DNA of 64,000 nt, taken from the NCBI RefSeq assembly GCF_902497785.1, contig NZ_CABVHK010000009.1, positions 62,001 to 126,000 on the forward strand. Reading direction: 5' to 3'. Origin of the DNA: Pseudomonas fluorescens. Lineage in GTDB: Bacteria > Pseudomonadota > Gammaproteobacteria > Pseudomonadales > Pseudomonadaceae. The notes below the pieces were generated by a model. It saw only the letters and a program-made list of their open reading frames with translations. It was not told where the DNA came from and did no database searches. The position numbers and the translations under genes are program-made. Shown here piece after piece: positions 17,064 to 25,710 of the stretch (position 1 is its first letter; each line of letters opens with the position of its first letter).

Positions 17064-18062
17064 TCAATCCTTGTTCGATGCCTTGCCCGCTTGAGTGCGC
17101 AGCACACCAATGCCGTCGATCTCCAGTTCAACCACATCGCCAGGCTTCAAATAACGCAATTGCTCCAGGCCGCAGCCGTTGCCGACCGTGCCGGAGCCCA
17201 GAAACTCGCCGGGGTACAGGGTTTCCGAGCGGGACACGTGGGCAATCACGTCTTCGAAACTCCAGCGCATATCGCGGGTATTGCCGCGCCCCCACTCCTC
17301 GCCATTGACCCGGGCGACCATGTTCAGGTCATAGGGATCACCCAGCTCATCGGCTGTCACCAGACAGGGGCCCATGATATTGGCGGTATCAAAATCCTTG
17401 CTCTTGGCCGGGCCGAGCATGCCGGGCATTTCCAGGGCCTGGGCGTCGCGGGCACTCATGTCGTTGAAGATGGTGTAGCCGACGATATGCGCCCGGGCGG
17501 CTTCACGGCTGATGTCCTTGCCGCGCTTACCGATGTAGCAACCGAACTCCAGTTCGAAATCCATCGCCCGGCTGTAGCTCGGCCATTGAAATTCATCGTC
17601 GATGCCAATCACCGCGAAACGGTTGCCCTTGTAGTAAATAGGCTGCTTGTTGAAAGTCTCGATGACCCGATCGTCAGCGCGGGTGTTCATCGCTTTCAGC
17701 GTGGCTTCCGGGTCTTCGGTACGCAGCGCACGGGCACGACGGGCCGCCGCGAAGCTCTGGCGCAGATGCAATTCGAAGCAGGAACAGTCGCGCATTTGTG
17801 GAGGCGGCTGGATCGGTGCACGCAGCTTCACGCTGGCACGCTCCAGCACCGCCGCCGAGGGTGCCTTAGCGACCAGTGAGCGGGCCAATTCCAGCGCCGG
17901 TTCGCCGGCCTCTACCAAAGCCAGAATGCTGCTCAACGCCACACTGTCACGACCTTCCAGCAAGCGGTAAGCGTGTTGCAGGTCGAGTACCTGCTGATCC
18001 CGATTGAGCAATGCACCCGCGCGCTCAAACCCTTCGGCGTCGGTATACGTCACCAGTCTCAT
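17064..18062 (-). CDS. ditH: FAH-family isomerase/decarboxylase
   Basis: A 332-residue FAH-superfamily protein. The acidic metal site is DFELEFGCYIGKRG, and the conserved IFNDMSARDAQ follows. It is longer than the FAH proteins at 8.2 and 23.0 kb and belongs to the 2-keto-4-pentenoate hydratase/fumarylacetoacetase branch with an extended N-terminus. DitH is described as an isomerase/decarboxylase-type enzyme; the symbol is by order. Its ATG overlaps the stop of the upstream SDR (ATGA). It likely acts after extradiol ring cleavage. Confidence 0.86.
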   Translation of the reverse strand: MRLVTYTDAEGFERAGALLNRDQQVLDLQHAYRLLEGRDSVALSSILALVEAGEPALELARSLVAKAPSAAVLERASVKLRAPIQPPPQMRDCSCFELHLRQSFAAARRARALRTEDPEATLKAMNTRADDRVIETFNKQPIYYKGNRFAVIGIDDEFQWPSYSRAMDFELEFGCYIGKRGKDISREAARAHIVGYTIFNDMSARDAQALEMPGMLGPAKSKDFDTANIMGPCLVTADELGDPYDLNMVARVNGEEWGRGNTRDMRWSFEDVIAHVSRSETLYPGEFLGSGTVGNGCGLEQLRYLKPGDVVELEIDGIGVLRTQAGKASNKD

Positions 18063-18760
18063 ACGCGACCACTCACGGGGAGCAGCGCACCGGTTACTGC
18101 TGCGGCTTCGTCGGATAAAAGAAACGCCACTACCGCCGCCAACGCCTGCGGAGTGACCCAGCGGCTGCTGTCAGCATCAGGCATGTCGGCGCGGTTGGCG
18201 GGGGTGTCAATGATGCTCGGCAGCACAGCGTTGACCGTTACACCACGATCCTTCAGTTCCTCGGCCAACGCCTCGGTCAACCGGGCCACACCGGCCTTGG
18301 AGGCGGCATAAGCCCCCATACCTGTTGCGGCTTTGACAGAGGCCAGCGCGCCAATGTTGACGATGCGCCCGGCCTTGGAATCCAGCAGGTGTGTCAACGC
18401 GGATTGAGAACTGACCACTGCGGTACGTACGTTCATCTGATAGAGGCGATCCCAGGTCAGCAGGCTGCCACCTTCGACGGTCTCCCAGGCAAACCCGCCC
18501 GCGACATTGACCAAACCGTCGATGCCACCCAAATGCCCCGCGACCTGCTCGAACGCAGCGCTGGCCGACTCGCTCGAAGTCAGGTCGACACCACCCAGGC
18601 ACAGCAGGTTTTCCGTATCCAGCAAGGCAGCTGGGGCCTCGCTACGATCCAGCAACGCCACCCGGGCGCCTCGCGCCAGCAGAAATTTGCCAAGTGCGCT
18701 GCCGAGGGCACCAAACCCGCCGGTGACGACTACCCTCTTGTCCAATAGTGATTGGGACAT
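18059..18760 (-). CDS. ditG: Short-chain dehydrogenase/reductase
   Basis: A 233-residue SDR with TGGFGALGSALG at the N-terminus, LVNVAGG in place of the NNAG motif, and catalytic YAASK. The start at 18760 (MSQSLLDKR) has AAGAGGA 7 bases upstream; a longer reading would run through the promoter and site G. Coupled to the FAH gene. By order it corresponds to DitG. It probably oxidises a hydroxyl or dihydrodiol of the diterpenoid. Confidence 0.85.
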   Translation of the reverse strand: MSQSLLDKRVVVTGGFGALGSALGKFLLARGARVALLDRSEAPAALLDTENLLCLGGVDLTSSESASAAFEQVAGHLGGIDGLVNVAGGFAWETVEGGSLLTWDRLYQMNVRTAVVSSQSALTHLLDSKAGRIVNIGALASVKAATGMGAYAASKAGVARLTEALAEELKDRGVTVNAVLPSIIDTPANRADMPDADSSRWVTPQALAAVVAFLLSDEAAAVTGALLPVSGRV

Positions 18761-18827
18761 CGCGAAATCCTCTTGTTGTTGTTTTACGGCGCGAACGGTC
18801 GATTCGCGCCTTTGTCCGGATGAATAT

Positions 18828-18852
18828 ATGACACTTTTAGAAAATATGTACA
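18828..18852. promoter_or_regulatory. Putative regulon operator (site G)
   Basis: ATGACA-N13-TGTACA between divergent genes: 68 bp upstream of the SDR at 18760 and 48 bp upstream of the preferred DUF35 start at 18900. Closely similar to site F. Confidence 0.55.
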
Positions 18853-18899
18853 AATGATACCGTATGACTTCAAGTCAAACACTCACCTGCGGACCGCTG

Positions 18900-19298
18900 A
18901 TGCCTAGAAAACTGCCTGCACTCAACGCCGACAACCGCGCCTTCTGGCAAGGCGGTCAACAGGGCGAACTGCTCGTTCATCGCTGCGCAGCCTGTAGCCG
19001 GTATTTCCACCCGCCCGCCCCGCTCTGCCCGCATTGCGCAAGCTTCGACGTGGCGCCGCAAGCGGTGTCCGGCAAGGGCACCGTACTTAGCTTCACCATC
19101 AACTATCAACCCTGGACCCCCGACCTGGAGGTGCCCTATGTGGTGGCGATCATCGAGCTCGTTGAGCAACCCGGCTTGCAGTTCGTGAGCAACGTGGTGG
19201 GCATGCCGGTCACGGATGTACATATCGACATGCCGGTACGGGTCAGCTTCCTCAATGTCGAGGATGTGTGGTTGCCTCTGTTCGAGAAGGATCAGTGA
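18900..19298 (+). CDS. DUF35 OB-fold/zinc-ribbon acyl-CoA-associated protein
   Basis: A 132-residue protein with an N-terminal rubredoxin-like zinc ribbon (Cys29, Cys32, Cys43, Cys46: HRCAACSRYF and LCPHC) and an OB fold. Members such as ChsH2 and IpfE pair with SCPx-type thiolases or retro-aldolases and help bind acyl-CoA substrates. An in-frame ATG 36 bp upstream (18864) is only 12 bp from operator G. I prefer 18900 because the conserved family start (LPALNADNRAFW) lies there, though neither start has a clear Shine-Dalgarno. TGATG overlap with the next gene makes the two a translational pair. Confidence 0.85.
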   Translation: MPRKLPALNADNRAFWQGGQQGELLVHRCAACSRYFHPPAPLCPHCASFDVAPQAVSGKGTVLSFTINYQPWTPDLEVPYVVAIIELVEQPGLQFVSNVVGMPVTDVHIDMPVRVSFLNVEDVWLPLFEKDQ

Positions 19299-20488
19299 TG
19301 TTCGATCATCGTTATGAAAAAGACGTAGCCATTACCGGTATCGGGCAATCAGAGATCGGCCGACCGTCTACCAAGTCAGCGATGCGCCTGACCCTGGACG
19401 CCTGCCTGGAAGCCATTGCGGACGCCGGCCTGCAACGTAGCGACATCGACGGCGTGGCCTGCTGGCCGGGTGATAACAACAATGGCGACCCGTTCTCACC
19501 GGTCGGTCCCAGTGCGCTGAAGAGCGCCCTTGGGCTCAACGTCAACTGGTTCGGTGGCGGTTATGAAGGGCCCGGCCCGCTTACCGGGGTCATTAACGGG
19601 GCCATGGCGATTGCGGCGGGCCTGTGCAAGCACGTACTGGTGTTTCGCACCATCACCGAAGCGTCAGCCCGTATGCTCAACAAACAGGCCGGCGCACTGA
19701 CCAACAAAACCCAGGGTCGCGACAGCAGCTACGCCTGGCAGTGGTTTACCCCGTTCAATGTGCAATCGGGCATCAATCTGATGGCGTTGTATGCCCAGCG
19801 TCACTTCCATGAATACGGCACCCGACCGGAGCAGCTGGCGCAGATAGCCCTGACGTGTCGCCAGAACGCCATGCGCAACCCCAAGGCGCTGTACCGCACG
19901 CCGATGAGCATGGACGACTACATGGCATCGCGAATGATTTCAACGCCTCTGCGCATGTTCGACTGCGACGTGCATTGTGATGCGTCCACCGCCATCATCC
20001 TGTCCCGTCGTGATATCGCCCAGGACCAGCCAAATAAACCAATTCGCATCGAGGCCATGGGCGCAGCGTTGAACCAGCCCTGGTCGTGGGATCAGATCTC
20101 CCTGACCAAAATGGCCGCCTTCGATGTTGGCGAGATGATGTGGGCACGCACCGACTACACCCCGCAGGATGTTGAATCTGCGCAGTTGTATGACGGATTT
20201 TCGATCTTGACCCTGATCTGGCTTGAAGCCCTGGGCCTGTGCCCCATTGGGGAAAGTGGCGCGTTCGTCGAGGGTGGCACGCGCATCGCACTGGAGGGCA
20301 GCTTGCCCATCAATACCAATGGCGGGCAGCTGTCTGGCGGACGCACCCACGGCCTGGGTTACGTGCATGAAGCCTGCCTGCAACTGTGGGGTCGTGCCGA
20401 AGGCCGGCAAACCCGCGAACACCGCGTCAGTACGGTGGCAGCCGGAGGCGGCCCGCTGGGGGGTAGCCTGCTACTGGTTCGCGAGTAA
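19298..20488 (+). CDS. ditF: SCPx-type thiolase / lipid-transfer protein-like acyl-CoA lyase
   Basis: A 396-residue thiolase-fold protein of the sterol-carrier-protein-x/Ltp branch. The N-terminus VAITGIGQSEIGRP and the C-terminal GRTHGLGYVHEA (active-site His) are diagnostic. At the usual C-terminal Cys-x-Gly-Gly position the sequence is VAAGGGPLGGS, so that Cys is absent, as in retro-aldol or retro-Claisen Ltp enzymes. With its DUF35 partner it should cleave a side-chain acyl-CoA or its beta-hydroxy/keto derivative. Named by correspondence to DitF. It ends 9 bp from the convergent ditR. Confidence 0.88.
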   Translation: MFDHRYEKDVAITGIGQSEIGRPSTKSAMRLTLDACLEAIADAGLQRSDIDGVACWPGDNNNGDPFSPVGPSALKSALGLNVNWFGGGYEGPGPLTGVINGAMAIAAGLCKHVLVFRTITEASARMLNKQAGALTNKTQGRDSSYAWQWFTPFNVQSGINLMALYAQRHFHEYGTRPEQLAQIALTCRQNAMRNPKALYRTPMSMDDYMASRMISTPLRMFDCDVHCDASTAIILSRRDIAQDQPNKPIRIEAMGAALNQPWSWDQISLTKMAAFDVGEMMWARTDYTPQDVESAQLYDGFSILTLIWLEALGLCPIGESGAFVEGGTRIALEGSLPINTNGGQLSGGRTHGLGYVHEACLQLWGRAEGRQTREHRVSTVAAGGGPLGGSLLLVRE

Positions 20489-20497
20489 CGGCGCGCC

Positions 20498-21283
20498 TCA
20501 GTAGAGTACGCCGGCCACTTCGCTGCAGAACTCGATCAGCGCCTTGCCCAGTTCGGCAAGGCCCTCTTCATCCCGTTGGCCACGGAACATCACCGCTGAC
20601 ACGGTGAAATCGATGCTGTTGGTTGGTGAGAAGACCGGCGCCGCAATGGCAAGAATCCCCCCCGAAAAATGCCCATCGTCCATTGCCCAACCGCGCTCGG
20701 CGGCCTCTCTCACTTCTTCGCGATAGACCTCGAGCGACAGCGGCTGGGCCCAGCGAATCGTCTCGAAACTGCTCTGTACTTCCGGATCGTCGAGGTCGAT
20801 CTGCGTAGCGAACAACCGGCCGCTGGCGCCCATCAGAATTGGCAGACGCTGACCTTCAGCCATGTCGATACGCACATCGGTCGGGCTCGCGGCGGAACTG
20901 ACAATGACGATGCGGTCAGGGCTCATTTTGCGCCACAGGGTGATGGTCACCCGCTGGCGTGCAGCCAGGTTCTGCAACAGGGGTTTGGCCATTTGCACGC
21001 GGTGACCCTGAGTCACCAATTGTTCAACCAGGCGCGCCAGGCCCAGGCCCACGGTGTAACGCTTGGAAAGGGCACTGAAATCGACCACCTCCTCTTGCAC
21101 CAGGGTGCGCAGGATGTTGAAGCAGGTACTTGGATTGATTTTCAGTTGCCGGGCGATGTCCACTGAACGTTCCGGCGTGCCCACCTGACTGAGATAGCGC
21201 AAGATGCGTATGGCGTTGGATACAGGCTTGACGAGGGTTGCGCCGGCCGATTTGCTGCTGTCGTTGACGTCAGTGAGTTCCAT
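20498..21283 (-). CDS. ditR: IclR-family transcriptional regulator
   Basis: A 261-residue IclR regulator. The winged helix is residues 20-80 (SNAIRILRYLSQVGTPERSVDIARQLKINPSTCFNILRTL, seen in parts), and the effector-binding domain ends GKALIEFCSEVAG. DitR, an IclR-type activator, is needed for full induction of the diterpenoid dioxygenase genes in P. abietaniphila; family plus position support this identity. It lies downstream of the MFS gene on the same strand with an 88-bp gap. No copy of the 25-bp motif is found before it. It is a candidate binder of sites E-H. Confidence 0.88.
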   Translation of the reverse strand: MELTDVNDSSKSAGATLVKPVSNAIRILRYLSQVGTPERSVDIARQLKINPSTCFNILRTLVQEEVVDFSALSKRYTVGLGLARLVEQLVTQGHRVQMAKPLLQNLAARQRVTITLWRKMSPDRIVIVSSAASPTDVRIDMAEGQRLPILMGASGRLFATQIDLDDPEVQSSFETIRWAQPLSLEVYREEVREAAERGWAMDDGHFSGGILAIAAPVFSPTNSIDFTVSAVMFRGQRDEEGLAELGKALIEFCSEVAGVLY

Positions 21284-21371
21284 GCCCAATCCAGTAACTT
21301 TAGAGTGGCGCCATTCTAACCTGAGAATGATTGGCGCCGTAAAAGTTTTATCTGGGAATTACTCGAACACT

Positions 21372-22958
21372 TCAATCGGTTAATTTCACTGGCGGCTGAT
21401 AGATCAAACGACGGGTTTGCAGATCTTCGCGACGAAAACGCTCGATGAGACGCTCTTGGGCCTGGTCGGCCTGGGTCACCCGAACCTGTTGGCGCAAGTA
21501 TTCCAGCCATGACTCGACAATAAAGCGCTCGCTGTAGAGTTGCGGGTCCGCCATGTCGCGGTACAAACGCCAGTTTTGCGCACCGTTGCGCCGTCGCGCC
21601 TTGCCTACCGCGTATACGGCAGCCAGAAATTCATCGCGGTCCGGCGCCGCCACCTGGTACACAATCTCCACCGATACCGGTCCTTCGGAATGGGACACCG
21701 GACTGGCCAGCTGGAGTGTGTCGGTCAACTGCACCTCGGCAAAGTCTGCTTCCTGGCCCAGTTCCACATGGCCATTTCGGGTCAGCGCGATGCCGACCAG
21801 CAACAACAGTGTCGAGAGCAGCAAGCTCTGGCTCAATCCCAGATACTCGGCCAATGCCCCCCATATCGCACCGCCGGCCGCCATCGCGCCCATCAGGATC
21901 AACACATAGACCGATGCGACCCGTGCGCGCACCCAATTGGCGGCATAGGTTTGCACCACCGTTGAAATGGTCGCGTTGACCGCCATCCAGCCGAACCCTG
22001 CCAGCAGCAGCATTGCGCAGACCGCGTAGCGGTTGTTGGATAGCGCGGCAGTGAGGGTGGCGAGGGCAAAGGAAATGGCGCCGCAAACCAGCAGATGACG
22101 CATGCCCAATACGCGATACAACCGCGGCAAGCTCAGCGCAGCCAATACTGCACCGGCACCAAGAAACGCCATGAGCAAGCCATAACCACCAGCGTCCATA
22201 CCCAATTCCTGCTTGGCCACCAGTGGCAGCAAGGCCCATAAAGCACTGGCACTCATGGTGAACACAAGAACCTGCTTCATGGCGCTGAACAGGACCGCTG
22301 AATGCCGGATATAGCGCAGGCCACTGCGCATGCCACCGGTCAGGGTTTCCGGTGGCAAGCCCACGGCAGGCGGGTTGGGCGCGATACGAAAGAGGAAGAG
22401 GAGCACCGCGAACATACACAGCGCGATCACCAGAAATACCGAGGTCGTGTTCCAGTATGCAATCAGTGCACCCGCCAACGCGGGGCCCAAAGCCCGGGTG
22501 GCATTGATGGAAATTCCGTTCAAGGACACTGCAGCCGGCACCTGGTCGCGAGGCAGTACGCCGACCATGGTCACCATCCACGCCGACATGCCCAGCGCAC
22601 TGCCAGTACCGAGCACAAAGGTAAACGCCAACAAGCCCCAGGTTTCCATGTGCGCGCTGTACGCCAGCACACACAACACCAGTGCGGCGAACAGCATCAT
22701 GCACTGGGTAATGATCAGCCAACTGCGACGGTCTACCCGATCGGCAATCACCCCACCGGGAAAGGCAAACAGAAATACCGGTAGGGTCACGGCGGTTTGC
22801 ACCAGAGAGACCATGGCTGCCGACGTCGTCAATGTGGTCATGATCCACGCCGCGGCGACCGTCTGCATCCAGATAGCCATGTTGACCACTGCGGCTGCCA
22901 GCCATAAACCGCGGAACGCTTTGTTGCGAAACGGCGCCCACGCCGAACCCTCGCTCAT
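21372..22958 (-). CDS. ditE: MFS permease with C-terminal soluble domain
   Basis: A 528-residue inner-membrane transporter of the MFS_3 (DUF894) type. About 12 hydrophobic segments run from FRGLWLAAAVVNMAIW to LLLSTLLLLVGIAL. They are followed by roughly 110 cytoplasmic residues resembling an antibiotic-biosynthesis-monooxygenase-like fold (EIVYQVAAPDRDEFLAAV). The loop GVIADRVDRR is the MFS motif A. Consecutive ATG codons exist; the one at 22958 is 5 bases after GAGGAG. By order it matches DitE, a permease. Substrate uptake or efflux of resin acids is inferred. Confidence 0.87.
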   Translation of the reverse strand: MSEGSAWAPFRNKAFRGLWLAAAVVNMAIWMQTVAAAWIMTTLTTSAAMVSLVQTAVTLPVFLFAFPGGVIADRVDRRSWLIITQCMMLFAALVLCVLAYSAHMETWGLLAFTFVLGTGSALGMSAWMVTMVGVLPRDQVPAAVSLNGISINATRALGPALAGALIAYWNTTSVFLVIALCMFAVLLFLFRIAPNPPAVGLPPETLTGGMRSGLRYIRHSAVLFSAMKQVLVFTMSASALWALLPLVAKQELGMDAGGYGLLMAFLGAGAVLAALSLPRLYRVLGMRHLLVCGAISFALATLTAALSNNRYAVCAMLLLAGFGWMAVNATISTVVQTYAANWVRARVASVYVLILMGAMAAGGAIWGALAEYLGLSQSLLLSTLLLLVGIALTRNGHVELGQEADFAEVQLTDTLQLASPVSHSEGPVSVEIVYQVAAPDRDEFLAAVYAVGKARRRNGAQNWRLYRDMADPQLYSERFIVESWLEYLRQQVRVTQADQAQERLIERFRREDLQTRRLIYQPPVKLTD

Positions 22959-22996
22959 CATCACTCCTCAGCGGCTACGCCAGTCAGTTTCAGGGA

Positions 22997-23881
22997 TTAC
23001 TTGTCCAGCGGCTGACCCAGTCGCCCCGCCGCACGGGCGGGGATGAGTTGGCGTGGCGCAGCGATGGTATTGCTCTGTCGACCGATACCTGCAATCTCAG
23101 CCTCGACCCGATCACCCGGCCGTAAAAAACGCCCGCTTTCCAGTCCTACGCCGTGGGTGGATCCGGTAAACACCAGGTCGCCAGGACGCAGACTGATGCG
23201 TGCATCCAGATAATTGAGCAACTCATCCAGGGGAAAAATCATCTGCCGGGTATTGTCCTGCTGGCGCAGTTCATAGTTAACGCTCAGGCGCATATCTAAA
23301 GCCGGTTGCCCCGTTACACCCAGTTCGTCCGCGGTCACGATCCATGGACCTACCGGTGTGGTGCGGTCCATGGCTTTCTGGGTCAACAGGTCCAGACGAC
23401 CAATCTGCTTGCCGGCATCGCGCGCACTTATGTCATTGCCCACCGTATACCCCAGCAGGCAGTCGCTGGCATGCGGTTCATCCAGCAACGGGCGGCCCAC
23501 TACGGCGACCAGTTCCACCTCGTAATCAAGCTGGGTGGTCAGCGGCGAATAATCGATCTCGTCATAGGCACCAACCAGCGCTGACTCCGGTTTCATGTAC
23601 GCCAACGGGTGCGCCGGAGAATCACTGCCAAGGCGCTTGAGGTGGCTGAGGTAATTGAGGCCCACACCAAAAACCCGGCTACCGGGTTCCAATGGCGCAA
23701 GCAGGCGCGCAGCCGACAACGGCAACCATTCGCCACTCGGGTCGAGGGCGTCTGGCGCAAGATCCGCCCCTAGCCCGGCCCAGTGGGCGAAAGGAGCATT
23801 AATTCGCCGAAAGCAATCAGCTTGCGCATTCAGCAACGCCCAGAACGCTTGCCCGGCAACTTCGACCCGCGCCAGACGCAT
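22997..23881 (-). CDS. ditD: FAH-family protein
   Basis: A 294-residue FAH-fold protein. The metal site is DYEVELVAVVG, followed by YTVGNDISARDAG. It starts one base after the extradiol dioxygenase stop codon, so the two are co-translated. It is expected to act on the meta-cleavage product as hydrolase, hydratase or isomerase. Similar in size and motifs to the FAH protein at 8.2 kb. The symbol is by gene order. Confidence 0.86.
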   Translation of the reverse strand: MRLARVEVAGQAFWALLNAQADCFRRINAPFAHWAGLGADLAPDALDPSGEWLPLSAARLLAPLEPGSRVFGVGLNYLSHLKRLGSDSPAHPLAYMKPESALVGAYDEIDYSPLTTQLDYEVELVAVVGRPLLDEPHASDCLLGYTVGNDISARDAGKQIGRLDLLTQKAMDRTTPVGPWIVTADELGVTGQPALDMRLSVNYELRQQDNTRQMIFPLDELLNYLDARISLRPGDLVFTGSTHGVGLESGRFLRPGDRVEAEIAGIGRQSNTIAAPRQLIPARAAGRLGQPLDK

Positions 23882-23882
23882 G

Positions 23883-24833
23883 TCAGCGCTTGGCCAAGTA
23901 GGTCGGCAGGTACTCGGCGTCGAGCACTTCTTCCGGCGTCTTGACGCTGGCGCCGAGAATTGGCCCGACCATTTCGTGGCCCCACAGGCTGAGTTTTTCT
24001 GGATTCAGCTCATAGGGATCGCCTTGCCATGGCTCGATTTCAGCAATGGTCTCGAAGGCGAACCCGGACGGATTGAAATGGTAGAACGACAGATGGGGGT
24101 CCTGGGCATGTTGGCCGAGGGTCATCATCATCGGCAGTTCACGCTGACGCACGATGTCGTAGGTCTCACCGACATCACGCACGTTGCGTACAAACAGCCC
24201 GACATGCTGCACGCCCATGCGACCCGGTCCGTGACCATAAGCGATGTCATGGCTGGTGTGATGGTTGAGTTTGGAGCGGAAGAAACCGGTTCGTCCCTTG
24301 CCCGCACCAGCGCCATACCAGCTGAAACCCATGACATTAAGCAGGAAGTCTTCCAGTTCCGGAGTGTAGTCCGGGGTGATCAGCACCACATGACCCGCAC
24401 CCCGTTCGTCGGCAAGGAAACCACTGTGCGGGCGGCCCGGCTGGAACGAGCGCGGCAGCCATTTTTGCCCGTAAAACAATTCGTGCTGATACCCCACCGG
24501 GTCACGAAAACGCACTAATTCACGCACGCCACGCTTTTCGCACAGCTCAGCATCACCGCGAGTGAAGTCGACATTGGCGGCTGCCAGCTTCTTGATGCCG
24601 TCCTCGAACGCCATGCGCCCCACCGCTTCCCAACCGATGTAGACAATGCGGTCTACCTTGCCAGGATGAAAAGCGAAGCGATGCCGACGATCATCGATCT
24701 TGAAGTACAGCGAATCGGGATCACTCTCGGGGTTCTTGCCTATGCCAAAACCCATCACCTGAGGGCCGTACTCACGCCACGCTTGGAGATTGGGGGTCTC
24801 AAAGCCCATGTAACCGATACCGATGATGTCCAC
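23883..24833 (-). CDS. ditC: Extradiol (type I, VOC) ring-cleavage dioxygenase
   Basis: A two-domain vicinal-oxygen-chelate dioxygenase of 316 residues. With a GTG start at 24833 the iron ligands fall at His148, His210 and Glu261, almost the BphC numbering (146, 210, 260), and the N-terminus IIGIGYMGFE aligns with the family start. AAGG lies close upstream of this GTG. An alternative ATG at 24881 adds 16 residues but lacks a ribosome site. It cleaves the catechol made from the Rieske product next to the diol. Named by order after DitC, the extradiol enzyme of the abietane pathway. Confidence 0.9.
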   Translation of the reverse strand: MDIIGIGYMGFETPNLQAWREYGPQVMGFGIGKNPESDPDSLYFKIDDRRHRFAFHPGKVDRIVYIGWEAVGRMAFEDGIKKLAAANVDFTRGDAELCEKRGVRELVRFRDPVGYQHELFYGQKWLPRSFQPGRPHSGFLADERGAGHVVLITPDYTPELEDFLLNVMGFSWYGAGAGKGRTGFFRSKLNHHTSHDIAYGHGPGRMGVQHVGLFVRNVRDVGETYDIVRQRELPMMMTLGQHAQDPHLSFYHFNPSGFAFETIAEIEPWQGDPYELNPEKLSLWGHEMVGPILGASVKTPEEVLDAEYLPTYLAKR

Positions 24834-24899
24834 GTTATTCACCTTGTTATTGTTCGAGATGAAAGGGTGCCGGTAGCCCATGCCAGGGCGCCGCGCGTG

Positions 24900-25658
24900 C
24901 TAGATCGCGAGTAACCCGCCATCGATGACGAAGTCCGAACCGGTAATGAATGAAGCCTCATCCGAGGCGACAAAGACCGCCATTGCCACCACTTCCTCGG
25001 GTTCGCCGGGGCGATCCATCAATACGCCATCCAGCAGCATGGCGCGCATTTTGGGGTCTTCCAGAAAAGGCCGGGTGCCAGGCGTCGCGACAAATCCCGG
25101 GCTCAAACTGACCGCACGTATACCGAACGGCGCCCCTTCTACCGCCAACTGGCGAGTGAAGGACACCACAGCGCCCTTTGCAGCCGAATGCGCGGAAATG
25201 CCGGCCACTTTCGAGCCACCCCATGCAGCGGTGGACGATACATTGATGATCACTCCGCGCTGTTCGGCCAAGTGGTGCCATGCATATTTGGTGGTATAGA
25301 ACAGCAGGTCGATTTCGTTGCGCATGGTGTACTGCCAATCTTCGATCGACAGCTCGCTGACCAGCCCGAAGCGTGCGGCGGAAGCGTTGTTGTACAGGAT
25401 GTCGATGCGCCCGTGTTCAGCCACGGCGGCATCGATCCAGGCCTTGGCCTGTTCATGATCACCCAGGTCCACGGGTGCCGAGCCGTACAGGGTAAAACCC
25501 TCGGCCTGCATCAACGCTGCAGTCTCCTCGTGACCTTCGGCATTGAAATCGCAACCGACCACAATCGCCCCTTCACGGGCAAAACGTAGCGCCGCAGCCC
25601 TGCCCTGGCCGCCGCCTGTACCGGTTATCAGCGCGACCTTGTTTGGTAATCGACCCAT
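24900..25658 (-). CDS. ditB: Short-chain dehydrogenase with His in place of catalytic Tyr
   Basis: A 252-residue SDR: TGTGGGQGRA cofactor loop, YNNASAAR (NNA motif), NVSSTAAW with the catalytic Ser. The YxxxK motif reads HSAAK, so the Tyr is His (codon CAT, one base from TAT). The rest of the fold is intact, ending ITGSDFVIDGGLLAI. Start at 25658 has GAGGA 7 bases before it. By position it would be DitB, the candidate cis-dihydrodiol dehydrogenase that re-aromatises the Rieske product. Whether the His supports catalysis is open. Confidence 0.85.
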   Translation of the reverse strand: MGRLPNKVALITGTGGGQGRAAALRFAREGAIVVGCDFNAEGHEETAALMQAEGFTLYGSAPVDLGDHEQAKAWIDAAVAEHGRIDILYNNASAARFGLVSELSIEDWQYTMRNEIDLLFYTTKYAWHHLAEQRGVIINVSSTAAWGGSKVAGISAHSAAKGAVVSFTRQLAVEGAPFGIRAVSLSPGFVATPGTRPFLEDPKMRAMLLDGVLMDRPGEPEEVVAMAVFVASDEASFITGSDFVIDGGLLAI

Positions 25659-25710
25659 TAGCACATCCTCACCTCAGTGGTTATCACGTTTGCGGCAGGC
25701 GCTCACGCCA

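Noticed and set aside
18864..18899. Longer N-terminus for the DUF35 protein starting at 18864
   Set aside because: It lies 12 bp from operator G, leaving almost no leader, and the conserved family start is at 18900. Not fully excluded.
11387..20488. Ibuprofen-type (ipf) cluster: CoA ligase, Rieske subunits, SCPx thiolase and DUF35 protein
   Set aside because: The set overlaps in function, but the presence of an extradiol enzyme, IclR regulator, MFS_3 permease and distant [3Fe-4S]-type ferredoxin in dit order fits the diterpenoid cluster better. Kept as the main alternative.
21631..22941. A 436-codon minus-strand frame inside the MFS permease gene
   Set aside because: It is a shifted frame of the same gene, without membrane segments or family motifs.
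24834..24881. Longer N-terminus for the extradiol dioxygenase (ATG 24881)
   Set aside because: No ribosome site. The GTG at 24833 has one and gives BphC-like numbering of the iron ligands.
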